DNA of 64,000 nt, taken from Akkermansiaceae bacterium UBA7331. GTDB lineage: Bacteria; Verrucomicrobiota; Verrucomicrobiia; Verrucomicrobiales; Akkermansiaceae. Of this stretch, positions 17,888 through 27,938 are shown piece by piece. Both the position numbers and the translations under genes were made by a program. The stretch is taken from NCBI GenBank assembly GCA_002471255.1, contig DKPP01000008.1:78657-142656 (forward strand), written 5' to 3'. Each line of letters begins with the position of its first letter. The first letter of the stretch is position 1. The notes under the pieces are model-generated. The model did no database searches, was not told the origin of the DNA, and saw nothing but the letters and a program-made list of their open reading frames with translations.

Positions 17888-20800
17888 TTAGAAGTTATAG
17901 CGATAGCCAAGACTACCATTTACAGAGGAAGCACCACTTCTAAAATCAGCGTTAGCATCAACAAATATACTACTTTCTTCTCCAATAGGCATCGTTAACC
18001 CGGCACCAATTTGGGCAGCTGTAGTGCCTATTTTGGCTCCCTGCACTGATTGCATCATGCCTGAGTTACCTAAGAAACCAACATTGACTTTGGAACGATC
18101 ATCACCGAAATCTTGAGCAACATTGACTCGAACCTCGGCAAAAGATTCTCTGCCTAATACATTGCTACCAATGACACCTATCCAACGACCACCTAAAGCC
18201 AAGGTAGCTACAGTCATGTCTTGTTTACCTGTAGTAAGACCTGCCAAGTCAGCTCCGGTTTCGTCAAAACCATCCATGGAGGTATGAGCCACAGACACAT
18301 TTGCCAATGGTTGTAAAATAGATGTCTTCTCCTCATTTAACGCATAGTCGTAGGTTAATTCATACATAGCTCCGATACCATAACCATTTGTTTTGCTGTG
18401 AGCATCGTAAGAGCCTGAACCATAATCTACGGTACGACTTAATTTCCCATCATTTCTAACACCTGTAACGATTAAGGTATGGGCCCATTGACGAACTTGA
18501 TAACGCGCAAAACCATTCAGATAATACGAATCTAAATCGCCTTTGGCTCGATCGGCTGCTTTAGCTTCCAAATCTCCAAATTGTGCACTAAATGCCAAAC
18601 CTACGGTCAAGCGTTCGTTAAGATCGACATCGACACCAACCGTACCACCCCATGTGGAAAGAGAATAACCACTTTCATCACCGGATGAATTAAGTTTGTT
18701 ATAAGAACCGGTACCCTGTACCCACATATTATAGTATGGCATGTCGTTATTCACGACTGATTGATTGACACCCATTTGAGTCGTGCGGTTTCTTAACCAT
18801 CCCATTTGGTCACGTAATGCAGTATTCTGAGCTATGCCATAGCTTGTAAGAGTAGAACCTACGGCAGCAGCCATAGAAGTAGCTGCAGTAGCATGGTCTC
18901 CTGATTGTATGGAACGAGCTACAGCATCACTTAATTGATATAAAGTACTAGTTTTATTAGCATCGGCAATAAGCTTGGATGAATCGAGCAAATTAGCACC
19001 CACTGTCGAATGGTAAGTATTGGCTGCCACTAAGAACTTGTTTTCAGTTGCTTTACTACCTGAAACAATAATTTTGTCACCACTTTGAGACATAGTGAAA
19101 TCATAGATCATTTCTTGCAATCCCAAAACAGAAAGAGTATTGGAGCTAAAATCAACTACCTTTCCACCCTCTATTAATGTAAAGCTGAAAGAATCCACCT
19201 CGTTTGCATTGAAAGAAAGTTTGTTATCAATAACCACTTTGGTATTGGAAATTGATACATTACCTTCTACTGACACAAAAGCATGATCTTGTAATTGCTC
19301 TACACCAGAGGCAGAAGTTTCAAATAACATCTCACCACTTGTCGCAGTTAAGCTCTTTAATTCTACCTGTGGTATATTTTCACCTGCTTGTAATTTGAAG
19401 CTTAGCTTTTGTGAAGCATCGGACCTAATACCTTGAGTCCCCATACTCACATTACCATATTGGCCAGATAATAAAATGAGTTCACCATTTACAATTGATA
19501 AATCAACATTTTGTGATCCTACACCGCCACCCAAAGTTTGCTTGCCTCCACCAATCATGCTTAATGTTCCCGAACCGGTAAAACTACCATCAAACGTGTC
19601 TGTAGCTCCACCCAATTCGATTACAGAACCATCTTGAGCGAAATTAACTGTACCTTCACCACTCAAAGCGCCAATAGATAGATTGTTATCAACTTGTAAT
19701 GTAGCATCTTTACCTAATCCTAAACTTACATGAGAACCAACGGAAGCTCCATTGCCCAATGTCAGATTACCTTGCTCTAATTTCAAAGCACCTGTGCCAT
19801 TCAACACTGAGGTAAGCTCTAATCCATTAGAAGTTACAAGTAAGGTAGCTCCATTATTAAAATTGACGGCTCCTCCTTGTACCCAAGTCTCTACGCTCGT
19901 CGTAGAGTTTTTGCCGGATAATGTCAAGGAGCCTTGTGTGGTTAATGTACCTGCAATGGTATTATTAGTACCGTCTAAAATAAGACTAGTACCATTAGCT
20001 ACCGTAACATCACCGCCTTGAGTAACCGTTAAATTACCTCCAATCGACAAAGTACCGCCTACAACGTTTAAACCGGTAGTTGTCACATAACCACCAATTT
20101 TTTGAGTGTATGTATCATTTTTTTGGATTTGAGCATTACCTGTTATAGAGCCGGAATAACTCATTACGGCATCCTTAGAACCTGATTCGTTAAGTTGGAG
20201 CACCAAATCGGCACTAGATCCGCTTGTGTTAATAAGTGCTGAAGAAACACCCCCTTCCAAACCATTAATTTGTAATCCATTTGAACCGGCTGGAATATTA
20301 TCAATATTGATCATCCAGTTGCCGTCAATTACCGCATACTTATACTCAACCAAATTAAATTCATCTAGTGAGCTGATGGTTTTGGTTGAATTAGCGGAAA
20401 CCACATATCCGTTGACACCTAGATATGTCAAAGTGATGCTTCCATTACCTGTGGCGCCCAATTCATAGGCAGCTTTGATTGAATTATATTGAGTATCTAA
20501 AATAAAATCTAAATTATTCCCTAAAGTAATGTTTCCTCCACTGGTTAACTGAATTATCGTATCAGACTTATTTTCTAGCATTTGCGCAGCCAAATCATTA
20601 GTAATGGCCAATGTGAGGGTATCAGTAACAGTTAACGAACCTCCATCTGCACCAAAATCAATCACGTAAGATGGGGTATTGCCTGCACCATTTACCATGC
20701 TTGCGTTGACTCCCAATGTGGCATTGCTCAAAGAAATTGCACCGCTCACGCCGGAAATACTACCAACTTCGTTGGTTTGTAGATTGTAACCTAAATCAAG

Positions 20801-23800
20801 TTGATTAATACGATTACCTGCCAGACCACCTAACTGAATATTGGATGGGGCAGATGGCTGACCATTAACATTTTGATTGATAGAAACATTACCTGTCAAT
20901 CTGTCAACGTTACTAAGAGAACCTCCTGAAATAGTAATATTATTAGCTATAGCCAAGTGGTTAAAGTCAACGGAACCTGAATTGACGGTAAGAGAACCTG
21001 TACCCAAACCACTTACATTGCTAACAATGATATCACCACCATCGACCAGAGTACCACCGGTATATGTGTTATTACCTGCTAAGGTTGCCTTACCTGTAAT
21101 TACTACCTGACCGGCACCGGAAATTTGATTATCATTACCAGTTTGTTGCACAAAACCTGTAGCATCATTACGAGAAATCAATAACGTTGAATTCGCATCA
21201 ATTTGAATTTCGTCTCGCCATTGACCACCACCGGAATTATCAGCTTTTGCTGCAAACTCCATTGTGGCGCCATTGGTGATTAACAATTTCGCATTGGTGC
21301 CTAAACTTATATAACCACCGTTATTGTTAACACTTGATCCGGTCCAAGAAAAGGTATGTTCACCACCAATTGTGATCGTCCCCCAGCGGTTACCGGCAGC
21401 TGAATGAAAATTACCATGGTAGGTATTATCCTCACTCATCAATACATCCAATCCACGATCGACAACATCGCCACCATAAGAGGTAGAAAGATTTGAATTA
21501 CCTGTCAAACTTGAAAGGTATAAAGTATCACCTGTAGCCCAGCCTCCGTTATCATTACCTATTAAAATTGATTGAGCCGTTGCCGTATTGTTACCGGTAT
21601 TGAGATTGAATCGATCATTTTCAGTATTAGAAGCAGCAAACTGTATGGATGCCCCTGAAGTGGTCTGCAAATTATCAATGGTACCATTAAAACCGGTCAA
21701 GCTACCAATCAACATGATCGAATTATTGGTATTAGCTACATTTAATGTACCTTTGCCCGATAAATCAATACCATTGGCCACTGTATTATTCGCAGCAGTA
21801 GAACTACCATTTGTTGTCGTCACTTGTAAAATGGAATTTTCATCTATTGCAAAGGATCTGGTAACAGTCGCACCGGTGTAAATCAATTTACCTATAGTAT
21901 CCGCACTATTTGACAGATTGATCCAATTGATCGCTGTGGCCCATGTAACAGTGTTACCATTAATATCCAAATTGATTTGATTGGTAGCTGAGAGATTGGT
22001 TTGGTCAATTTTATTAGACAAATCACCGCTGAAACCTGCTTGATAGGCTAAGATACCTCCATTAAAAATAACTTGCCCGGAACCCAAAGCCCCTGCACTA
22101 CCTACATATAAACTACCGGATGTTAATTTGGTACCACCGGAATAGGTATTTTCCGTATTAAATGTCGTTTTTCCGCCATTCGTGGCAATTTCAACTTGCC
22201 CTGATCCGGAAATAGATCCATCGCCGCTAAATACATAACCATCAGCAGTAACAATCATACTACCGGGAGAAACATTACCTACGATTTGAACATTTTTCTC
22301 TCCATCAGCACCAAAAGTTATATTGTCTTGATTATAGAAAATATCAGCGATGTCACCATTGGAATTATTGATCCAATTTTTATCCGTACCACCAAATTGC
22401 CAGATTCCCGATGTATTTCCTGCCCATGTTAGGTTAGCAACCTCTCCATCTAAAGAAGTCACATCAAATATAATGGTTTTATTATCAGCACCTAATTTAA
22501 GCTCACCTTGAATAGCTCGCGTATCAGGTATCCATGATGCAAACATATCCGATGTCAAAGTAGCCGTTTGGGAAGTAAATAACGTATAACTAGCACCGGC
22601 AGTCAAATCGGCTTTATCAAGGATAAGGTCAAAATTCATTTTCTCACCAAGAGTAAGTGATCCTCCTGTATAAGTGATGCTATCTTGAACAGTATTACCT
22701 ACGTTCATCACAAATTTTGATGATGATGAATTAATATTAAGTTGAGAGGTTGTTAATGAATATGACCTGTCTGTGCCTCCCAAATCTAGTATACCACCAT
22801 TCATTGTTAATTTTGCAGAAGTACCTAGAGCATGCTCTCCTTGAATAATAACCGTTCCTGAATTTAGAATACTTTGTCCATTAAAACCACTATTAGACGT
22901 CGACATGGTGAAAGAAACCGTATTCTTTAGCATTGCAAACTCCAATGTACCTATCCCCGTAATTAGGTTACCAGTACCCGACCGTATTTTGTTTGAATCA
23001 TATGCCAATCGTAATGTACCCTGCTCAGCAATATCAATACTTCTAGACCAAATTACTTCATTTGAAAGCTCAACAATTGCATTACCTATTTTTAACCCTT
23101 GAGTTTGAACAGTTGTTGTAGCATTGAACATTTCAGAATTCCCATTTAACTTCAGAGTAAGAGGATTATCAGTAGTACTATTAACAATGAAGTCACCAAA
23201 ACGACTACCACTATCATCAATTCTTCCTCCCCATTCACATGATTCGGTCATAGCGATATTGAGATGACGAGCGCCTGATCCATATTTTGAAGAAAAAGTA
23301 CCATCCCCATTCAAATTTTGTAAATACAGTGTATTGTTCGCGCCCGATATAACTAAGGTCATATCTCCGGCAGCCTTTGCTATATTCAGGCTAAACCGGT
23401 TCTCAGCCGTATTCCCTCCACCCATAACAAACATCACTCGTTTTAATGAACCATTAATTGCTTCTGCAGCAATATTCATCGTACCCGTAAAACCTGCAGC
23501 ACCAACCGTAAAATAATTTCGATCGTTCGTATTAACGAGGGATTTAATATTTAATGTACCAGCACCAACAATACCATAGGCATTGGCTGCAGATGAGTTT
23601 GCGCTAATAGGTACTCCGGAGAGTGTCAAAGAAGATCCGGCAGCTATATTTAATGTTTTGTCTGCAATTTCCAACTTGGCGTTCATAATCACATCAACGC
23701 CGGTTCCGATGCTAAAACTCGCAACTGTCAGCGAATCATTAGTACCGCCATTGAAAGTATACGATCCAAGGCCGGATACAACGAAATTACCGGCGGCAAT

Positions 23801-24061
23801 CGCGTTTGCTTCATCGGCATTTGCATCGATATTGATTGTATATTCTCCATCGACAACACCTTGAGAAAACTCAACATTGTCGTTAGGTGCAAATGTGGCG
23901 TCAGTACCACCATTCGTCCAAACATTTTCAGCAGTCCAGAGACCGGATCCATTATCAGAACCCTTCCAAACTAGATCAGCCGCTGAAACAGTCGACGGTA
24001 GGCAGAAGGAACAAGCCGATAGCACTGCAATAAGCAATTTATGGGGAAGATGCAATTTCAT
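17888..24061 (-). CDS. Large autotransporter with PATR-type beta-strand repeats (B)
   Basis: A 2057-residue paralog of protein A, upstream of it on the same strand. The signal peptide is MKLHLPHKLLIAVLSACSFC with cleavage after VSAA near residue 28. The passenger has strand repeats such as NTYSGGTKLTSGSLYVGS and NTYTGGTLVDGGDIIVSN plus many GTL, GSL and NGAT turns typical of a right-handed beta-helix. The outer-membrane barrel covers about residues 1774-2057 and ends GYRYNF. The middle passenger and the barrel match protein A, whereas the first 500 residues or so are distinct and longer. No protease motif was recognised. The AT-rich sequence just before the ATG could hold its promoter. Confidence 0.9.
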   Translation of the reverse strand: MKLHLPHKLLIAVLSACSFCLPSTVSAADLVWKGSDNGSGLWTAENVWTNGGTDATFAPNDNVEFSQGVVDGEYTINIDANADEANAIAAGNFVVSGLGSYTFNGGTNDSLTVASFSIGTGVDVIMNAKLEIADKTLNIAAGSSLTLSGVPISANSSAANAYGIVGAGTLNIKSLVNTNDRNYFTVGAAGFTGTMNIAAEAINGSLKRVMFVMGGGNTAENRFSLNIAKAAGDMTLVISGANNTLYLQNLNGDGTFSSKYGSGARHLNIAMTESCEWGGRIDDSGSRFGDFIVNSTTDNPLTLKLNGNSEMFNATTTVQTQGLKIGNAIVELSNEVIWSRSIDIAEQGTLRLAYDSNKIRSGTGNLITGIGTLEFAMLKNTVSFTMSTSNSGFNGQSILNSGTVIIQGEHALGTSAKLTMNGGILDLGGTDRSYSLTTSQLNINSSSSKFVMNVGNTVQDSITYTGGSLTLGEKMNFDLILDKADLTAGASYTLFTSQTATLTSDMFASWIPDTRAIQGELKLGADNKTIIFDVTSLDGEVANLTWAGNTSGIWQFGGTDKNWINNSNGDIADIFYNQDNITFGADGEKNVQIVGNVSPGSMIVTADGYVFSGDGSISGSGQVEIATNGGKTTFNTENTYSGGTKLTSGSLYVGSAGALGSGQVIFNGGILAYQAGFSGDLSNKIDQTNLSATNQINLDINGNTVTWATAINWINLSNSADTIGKLIYTGATVTRSFAIDENSILQVTTTNGSSTAANNTVANGIDLSGKGTLNVANTNNSIMLIGSLTGFNGTIDNLQTTSGASIQFAASNTENDRFNLNTGNNTATAQSILIGNDNGGWATGDTLYLSSLTGNSNLSTSYGGDVVDRGLDVLMSEDNTYHGNFHSAAGNRWGTITIGGEHTFSWTGSSVNNNGGYISLGTNAKLLITNGATMEFAAKADNSGGGQWRDEIQIDANSTLLISRNDATGFVQQTGNDNQISGAGQVVITGKATLAGNNTYTGGTLVDGGDIIVSNVSGLGTGSLTVNSGSVDFNHLAIANNITISGGSLSNVDRLTGNVSINQNVNGQPSAPSNIQLGGLAGNRINQLDLGYNLQTNEVGSISGVSGAISLSNATLGVNASMVNGAGNTPSYVIDFGADGGSLTVTDTLTLAITNDLAAQMLENKSDTIIQLTSGGNITLGNNLDFILDTQYNSIKAAYELGATGNGSITLTYLGVNGYVVSANSTKTISSLDEFNLVEYKYAVIDGNWMINIDNIPAGSNGLQINGLEGGVSSALINTSGSSADLVLQLNESGSKDAVMSYSGSITGNAQIQKNDTYTQKIGGYVTTTGLNVVGGTLSIGGNLTVTQGGDVTVANGTSLILDGTNNTIAGTLTTQGSLTLSGKNSTTSVETWVQGGAVNFNNGATLLVTSNGLELTSVLNGTGALKLEQGNLTLGNGASVGSHVSLGLGKDATLQVDNNLSIGALSGEGTVNFAQDGSVIELGGATDTFDGSFTGSGTLSMIGGGKQTLGGGVGSQNVDLSIVNGELILLSGQYGNVSMGTQGIRSDASQKLSFKLQAGENIPQVELKSLTATSGEMLFETSASGVEQLQDHAFVSVEGNVSISNTKVVIDNKLSFNANEVDSFSFTLIEGGKVVDFSSNTLSVLGLQEMIYDFTMSQSGDKIIVSGSKATENKFLVAANTYHSTVGANLLDSSKLIADANKTSTLYQLSDAVARSIQSGDHATAATSMAAAVGSTLTSYGIAQNTALRDQMGWLRNRTTQMGVNQSVVNNDMPYYNMWVQGTGSYNKLNSSGDESGYSLSTWGGTVGVDVDLNERLTVGLAFSAQFGDLEAKAADRAKGDLDSYYLNGFARYQVRQWAHTLIVTGVRNDGKLSRTVDYGSGSYDAHSKTNGYGIGAMYELTYDYALNEEKTSILQPLANVSVAHTSMDGFDETGADLAGLTTGKQDMTVATLALGGRWIGVIGSNVLGRESFAEVRVNVAQDFGDDRSKVNVGFLGNSGMMQSVQGAKIGTTAAQIGAGLTMPIGEESSIFVDANADFRSGASSVNGSLGYRYNF

Positions 24062-24254
24062 AATATAAAAAATATAAAGATGAGTATTATTTCTTCTTCA
24101 TATTATGACACTTTTTTCAAGTTGCAATATTCTTGACCCCTTTCATGCAAAGGAACCAAAAAGGCTAGCAATTAAAAGCAATAATCGCTTAATTACCAAC
24201 AATCAACCAAAACACCCATTTTGCAAAACAATCCAAAACAGGATCATTATCTCT

Positions 24255-25313
24255 TTAATAATTCACAACTGGAGAACTATTTTTTATAGAATTTTGTTGA
24301 AATTTCTCACAAAAACTAAATGACTGTTTTTTTAGTTCACCCCAAAAGATTTCGTTATCCACAAATGGATACATCAGAGTTTTTGTAAAACGTTCAATAC
24401 GCTTTTCCATAGCCAACCGTTCCAAATCATCAATGGATTGATAGACCTGTGTTATAGCATCTAGATAAAGAAGCGAATCGTGGCACACTAAGGGGATATC
24501 ACATCCCGCTAACCAAGACAGACGGCATGCTTCGCTAATAGATACTAACTTTGTAATGGCCCCCATGCACAAATCATCTGTAAAAACAATGCCCTTATAA
24601 CCGATTAAATCACGCAATAAACGATGCAATATCACAGGAGATAAAGTCACCGGCCATTTATCATCAAACTGAGGCATCATAATGTGAGCCGTCATGACAG
24701 CAGGCAATTCAGGACATAAGGACATGAAGGGCAACATGTCTGAAACTTGCAATTCCGATTCGCTCAAATCGATCCGAGGCAAGTCAAAATGAGGATCGCA
24801 AAGAGCCCTACCCATCCCGGGAAAATGTTTACCACAACAAGATGTGCCATAATAAATATGCTGACGTATGAAGACACCGGCGTTCGAAATTACATCTTGA
24901 GCATTATTGCCCCAACACCGGCTAGGTAATGCGTTATTAACCGTCTCGTCATAGCATATATCCAAAACAGGAGCCATATTCAGATTGACCCCTAAATACC
25001 TCAAGCCATGAGCAGTCAAACGCGCAAAAGTTGAAATATCCTTTGCATTACCAAACTTTTGCACAGCACCGGCAGAGGGTAAAAACCAATCTAAAGCCCC
25101 GGTACGTACAACACGACCGCCTTCCTGATCCATCGCAATAATGGGATGGTGGAAACACAACGATCGTAAATGAGATGTTAACGCACGCACCTGCTCGACC
25201 GATTCCACATTACGTGAAAACAAAATAAAGCCGGCAGGCTGCACACGCTGAATACACTGTACCTCATCGTCAGTAAGACTGCATCCTTCTATTCCGATAA
25301 GTACAGGCAACAT
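24255..25313 (-). CDS. nagZ: GH3 family beta-N-acetylhexosaminidase (NagZ-like)
   Basis: A 352-residue glycoside hydrolase family 3 protein with the NagZ single-domain TIM-barrel architecture. Motifs in order: PAGFILFSRNVES (about 28-40), AMDQEGGRVVRT (about 59-70), the NagZ-type loop GKHFPGMGRALCDPHFDLPR (about 160-180, carrying the His and Asp used as general acid/base) and FTDDLCMGAI (about 245) with the nucleophile aspartate. NagZ removes beta-1,4-GlcNAc from muropeptides in cell-wall recycling. There is no signal peptide, which fits the cytoplasmic enzyme. The loop has GMGRALCDPHF in place of the usual GHGDT-DSH form, a moderate deviation. It lies 11 bp after pyrE and is probably co-transcribed with it. 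Confidence 0.8.
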   Translation of the reverse strand: MLPVLIGIEGCSLTDDEVQCIQRVQPAGFILFSRNVESVEQVRALTSHLRSLCFHHPIIAMDQEGGRVVRTGALDWFLPSAGAVQKFGNAKDISTFARLTAHGLRYLGVNLNMAPVLDICYDETVNNALPSRCWGNNAQDVISNAGVFIRQHIYYGTSCCGKHFPGMGRALCDPHFDLPRIDLSESELQVSDMLPFMSLCPELPAVMTAHIMMPQFDDKWPVTLSPVILHRLLRDLIGYKGIVFTDDLCMGAITKLVSISEACRLSWLAGCDIPLVCHDSLLYLDAITQVYQSIDDLERLAMEKRIERFTKTLMYPFVDNEIFWGELKKQSFSFCEKFQQNSIKNSSPVVNY

Positions 25314-25324
25314 AAACTTATTAT

Positions 25325-25900
25325 TTATCCGTTCAACAAAGTAGAACGAGAGTACAATGGATACACAGGAATGCCACGGGCTTCAATAGCTTCACGACCA
25401 CCTTCTTCACGGTCAACTAAAACTAAAGCTGCAACAACCTTGCCACCTTCTTCTTCAATAGCGTCAATGGCCTTTAATGTAGAACCGCCGGTAGTAATCA
25501 CATCGTCCACGACAATCACACTATCACCGGATTGGAAGTTACCTTCAATACGGCGACCACGGCCATGACCTTTAGGCTCCTTACGAACGGTAAATACCTG
25601 GATTGGCTTCTCTTCACCCAATAAAGCGCTAGTCATACCGACAGCTAAAGAGATCGGGTCAGCACCCATTGTCATACCGCCAATAGCAGCCACATCAGGG
25701 AACTGTGACAAAATTTCAGATTTCACCTTTTGCCAACCCAAAGAACCAACTAGCGTAGCTCCTACAGGATCAAGAGCCGTCACACGGCAATCGACATACA
25801 AATCGGATTCTTTACCGGAAGCAAGCGTAAATTTACCAGTGCGTACCGATTTGGTAAGCAAAATATCTTTTAATTGATCGTATTGTTCAGATTGACTCAT
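25325..25900 (-). CDS. pyrE: Orotate phosphoribosyltransferase
   Basis: A 191-residue enzyme that joins orotate to PRPP, giving OMP in pyrimidine synthesis. The PRPP-binding loop VIVVDDVITTGGST (about residues 125-138) and the segment TVRKEPKGHGRGRRIEG with the catalytic Lys/Arg loop are visible, as is FTLASGKESDLYVDCR near the N terminus, all typical of PyrE. The frame extends upstream to a TTG (25954), but those residues lack family similarity, so I chose the ATG at 25900 (MSQSEQYDQLK). It is followed closely by the NagZ-like gene. Confidence 0.9.
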   Translation of the reverse strand: MSQSEQYDQLKDILLTKSVRTGKFTLASGKESDLYVDCRVTALDPVGATLVGSLGWQKVKSEILSQFPDVAAIGGMTMGADPISLAVGMTSALLGEEKPIQVFTVRKEPKGHGRGRRIEGNFQSGDSVIVVDDVITTGGSTLKAIDAIEEEGGKVVAALVLVDREEGGREAIEARGIPVYPLYSRSTLLNG

Positions 25901-26016
25901 AATTTTACAGTGGTCTAAGTGTTTGATGGTACTACAAGCTTTTTCAATAATCAATACGTATCATAAATTCTGTAAAAACTTCATCAGTTCAAAACAAACA
26001 TCGAAAAATATGACAA

Positions 26017-26592
26017 CTATTTCTTTTGGGAATGATATTTGGCAGCTTCCGATTCTTCAACTATTTTTGCCGGCTCAATGCGTAGCAACTTGTGCAAAGC
26101 ATTAACAGCATCTTTTAAACGAACTGCTAACGGATTTAACCACATGGTATCCAATTGTACTTCATAAACTCCATCTTCATTTTTTTGAATATTTTTAGAA
26201 TTAAGAAAAACATACCATAACTCACCATTTTCTTGTATTGAAATATCACCCTTCAAATCATCTTTTTTCAATAATGCAGAATTAGGAAATTTTTCTGAAA
26301 TTTGGCGAATAACAACCTTGTCTCCTTGTAATAAATTTCCACGTAAACTTTGAACGACGCGAGATTGAATAGAGCGATACCATAATATCCCATCACCTTT
26401 TTCTACAGGAACATATCGAGATTCATATACACACACAAGTACCAAGGTATCCGACCTTGTTAGATATTGAGAAATTATGTCCTCTCTTGTTTCAGGAATA
26501 ATATCTTTTGTTTTTAAAAGCTCAGCCTGAGAAAGAGAAGTAAACAAAAAACTGATTATTCCAAGGTAAGTGAGAAAGTTTTTACCAATCAT
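26017..26592 (-). CDS. Small secreted protein of unknown function
   Basis: A 191-residue protein with a signal peptide (MIGKNFLTYLGIISFLFTSL, cleavage after SQA around residue 23). The mature part contains YLTRSDTLVLVCVYESRYV, a segment on export of RSIQSRVVQSLRG and RGNLLQGDKVVIRQ, suggesting a small beta-rich domain, then a helical lysine-rich tail (KYHSQKK). I do not recognise the family. The gene stands alone, with its own upstream region and about 110 bp separating it from pyrE. Confidence 0.7.
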   Translation of the reverse strand: MIGKNFLTYLGIISFLFTSLSQAELLKTKDIIPETREDIISQYLTRSDTLVLVCVYESRYVPVEKGDGILWYRSIQSRVVQSLRGNLLQGDKVVIRQISEKFPNSALLKKDDLKGDISIQENGELWYVFLNSKNIQKNEDGVYEVQLDTMWLNPLAVRLKDAVNALHKLLRIEPAKIVEESEAAKYHSQKK

Positions 26593-26856
26593 TAATACAA
26601 TGTCTAATATGGAGCAAAAACTGTCAAGTTCAGAATCAATAATCCACTTGTAATCAATAAAATCTCCACATTATTTAGTTCACTACACAATACTCGGATA
26701 GGTATTGACGCATAGTTAATATAAGCATAACCATATATATTTCTAAATACTCCAGTTTTACTCCAAACGAATACAATTTTAGATGTTTTGGCTTATATTT
26801 TATCAATTTTATACCCCTTTTTTAGAAAACAATCCCCGACAAATAAAGCGCAAAAA
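26593..26856. other. AT-rich gene-free spacer
   Basis: About 260 bp upstream of the small secreted protein gene and downstream of the tRNA terminator. I see no ORF, tRNA or convincing repeat. A TTGACA on the minus strand near 26620-26625 could belong to a promoter of the 26592 gene, but no well-spaced -10 is obvious. Confidence 0.5.
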
Positions 26857-26889
26857 AAATCCCTATAACCTTGTGAGTTATAGGGATTT
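26852..26889 (-). terminator. Rho-independent terminator of the CAU tRNA
   Basis: On the minus strand, AAATCCCTATAAC pairs with GTTATAGGGATTT around a 7-nt loop and is followed by a run of eight U. It lies 15 nt past the tRNA 3' end. Confidence 0.9.
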
Positions 26890-26903
26890 ACTACCTAGAA
26901 AAC

Positions 26904-26979
<76 letters not shown>

Positions 26980-27047
26980 GTAAAATGTGATGCAAAAAGT
27001 ATAATATATTTTTCTTAAAAAGTGAAGATAAATATATTATTTTTTGC

Positions 27048-27926
27048 TTATCTAATATTGTTTTGCTGTTTACAAGCTTTAACCGTATTAGCCATGAGTA
27101 AAGCGATGGTCATAGGACCTACACCACCGGGGACTGGGGTAATAGCCTTACACTTAGGGGCGACATTGGCGTAATCAACATCACCTACGATACGATAACC
27201 ACGAGGGGCAGTAGCGTCTTCTACACGATTAATTCCTACGTCCACAACTACTGCACCATCTTTAACAAAATCAGCAGTTACGAAGTTTGGTCTGCCAATA
27301 GCAGCGACGATAATATCGGCACCTTTGCAAAGGTCTGCAAGATTTTTGGTACGAGAATGTGCCACCGTTACGGTTGCATTAGCGTCTTTTGCCATCAAAA
27401 GATGCGCCATTGGTTTACCGACAATCATACTACGGCCAATCACTACGGCATTAGCTCCACAAGTATCGATACCGGCAGACTTAAGCAATCTCATACAACC
27501 CAATGGGGTACAAGGAACAAAACCGGTCTCATCTTCCAAAACAAGCTTGGCGACATTTTCCGGATGAAAGCCATCAACATCTTTAGCAGGATCAATAGTT
27601 AATACTACAGCAGCTTCATCAATGTGCTTAGGCGGTGGGCTTTGTACTAAAATACCATGAATAGCAGGATTATTGTTTAATTGCTCAATAACCTTAAGCA
27701 ATTCTTCCTGACTTGTATCAGCGGAAAGAACAATCTTTTCAGAATGCATTCCTAATTCAGCACACTTTCTCGCTTTAGAGTTCACATAAACTTGTGAAGC
27801 AGGGTCTTCACCTACTAATACTACAGCTAAGCCTGGGGTAATGCCTTGAGATTTCAAAGCGTTAATTTCCTGAGCAACTTCTTGCAGAACTTCTTCGGCT
27901 ACTTTTTTACCATCGATTACTTGCAT
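27048..27926 (-). CDS. folD: Methylenetetrahydrofolate dehydrogenase/cyclohydrolase
   Basis: A 292-residue bifunctional enzyme of one-carbon metabolism interconverting 5,10-methylene-, methenyl- and 10-formyl-tetrahydrofolate with NADP. Visible signatures are VLVGEDPASQVYVNSKARKC (about 37-56, with the catalytic Lys after VYVNS), GILVQSPPPKHID (about 97) and the C-terminal PVPGGVGPMTIALLM (about 263-277). Length is normal. The following gene on the minus strand is beyond the CAU tRNA, and upstream the acyltransferase gene lies 12 bp away, so folD is probably the last gene of a three-gene operon. Confidence 0.95.
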   Translation of the reverse strand: MQVIDGKKVAEEVLQEVAQEINALKSQGITPGLAVVLVGEDPASQVYVNSKARKCAELGMHSEKIVLSADTSQEELLKVIEQLNNNPAIHGILVQSPPPKHIDEAAVVLTIDPAKDVDGFHPENVAKLVLEDETGFVPCTPLGCMRLLKSAGIDTCGANAVVIGRSMIVGKPMAHLLMAKDANATVTVAHSRTKNLADLCKGADIIVAAIGRPNFVTADFVKDGAVVVDVGINRVEDATAPRGYRIVGDVDYANVAPKCKAITPVPGGVGPMTIALLMANTVKACKQQNNIR

Positions 27927-27938
27927 AATATGAATAGT

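Noticed and set aside
12254..24068. Several plus-strand ORFs of 60-130 codons opposite the two autotransporters
   Set aside because: They are antisense shadows of repetitive Asn/Gly/Thr-rich coding sequence, have proline/valine-rich translations without family motifs and no plausible starts.
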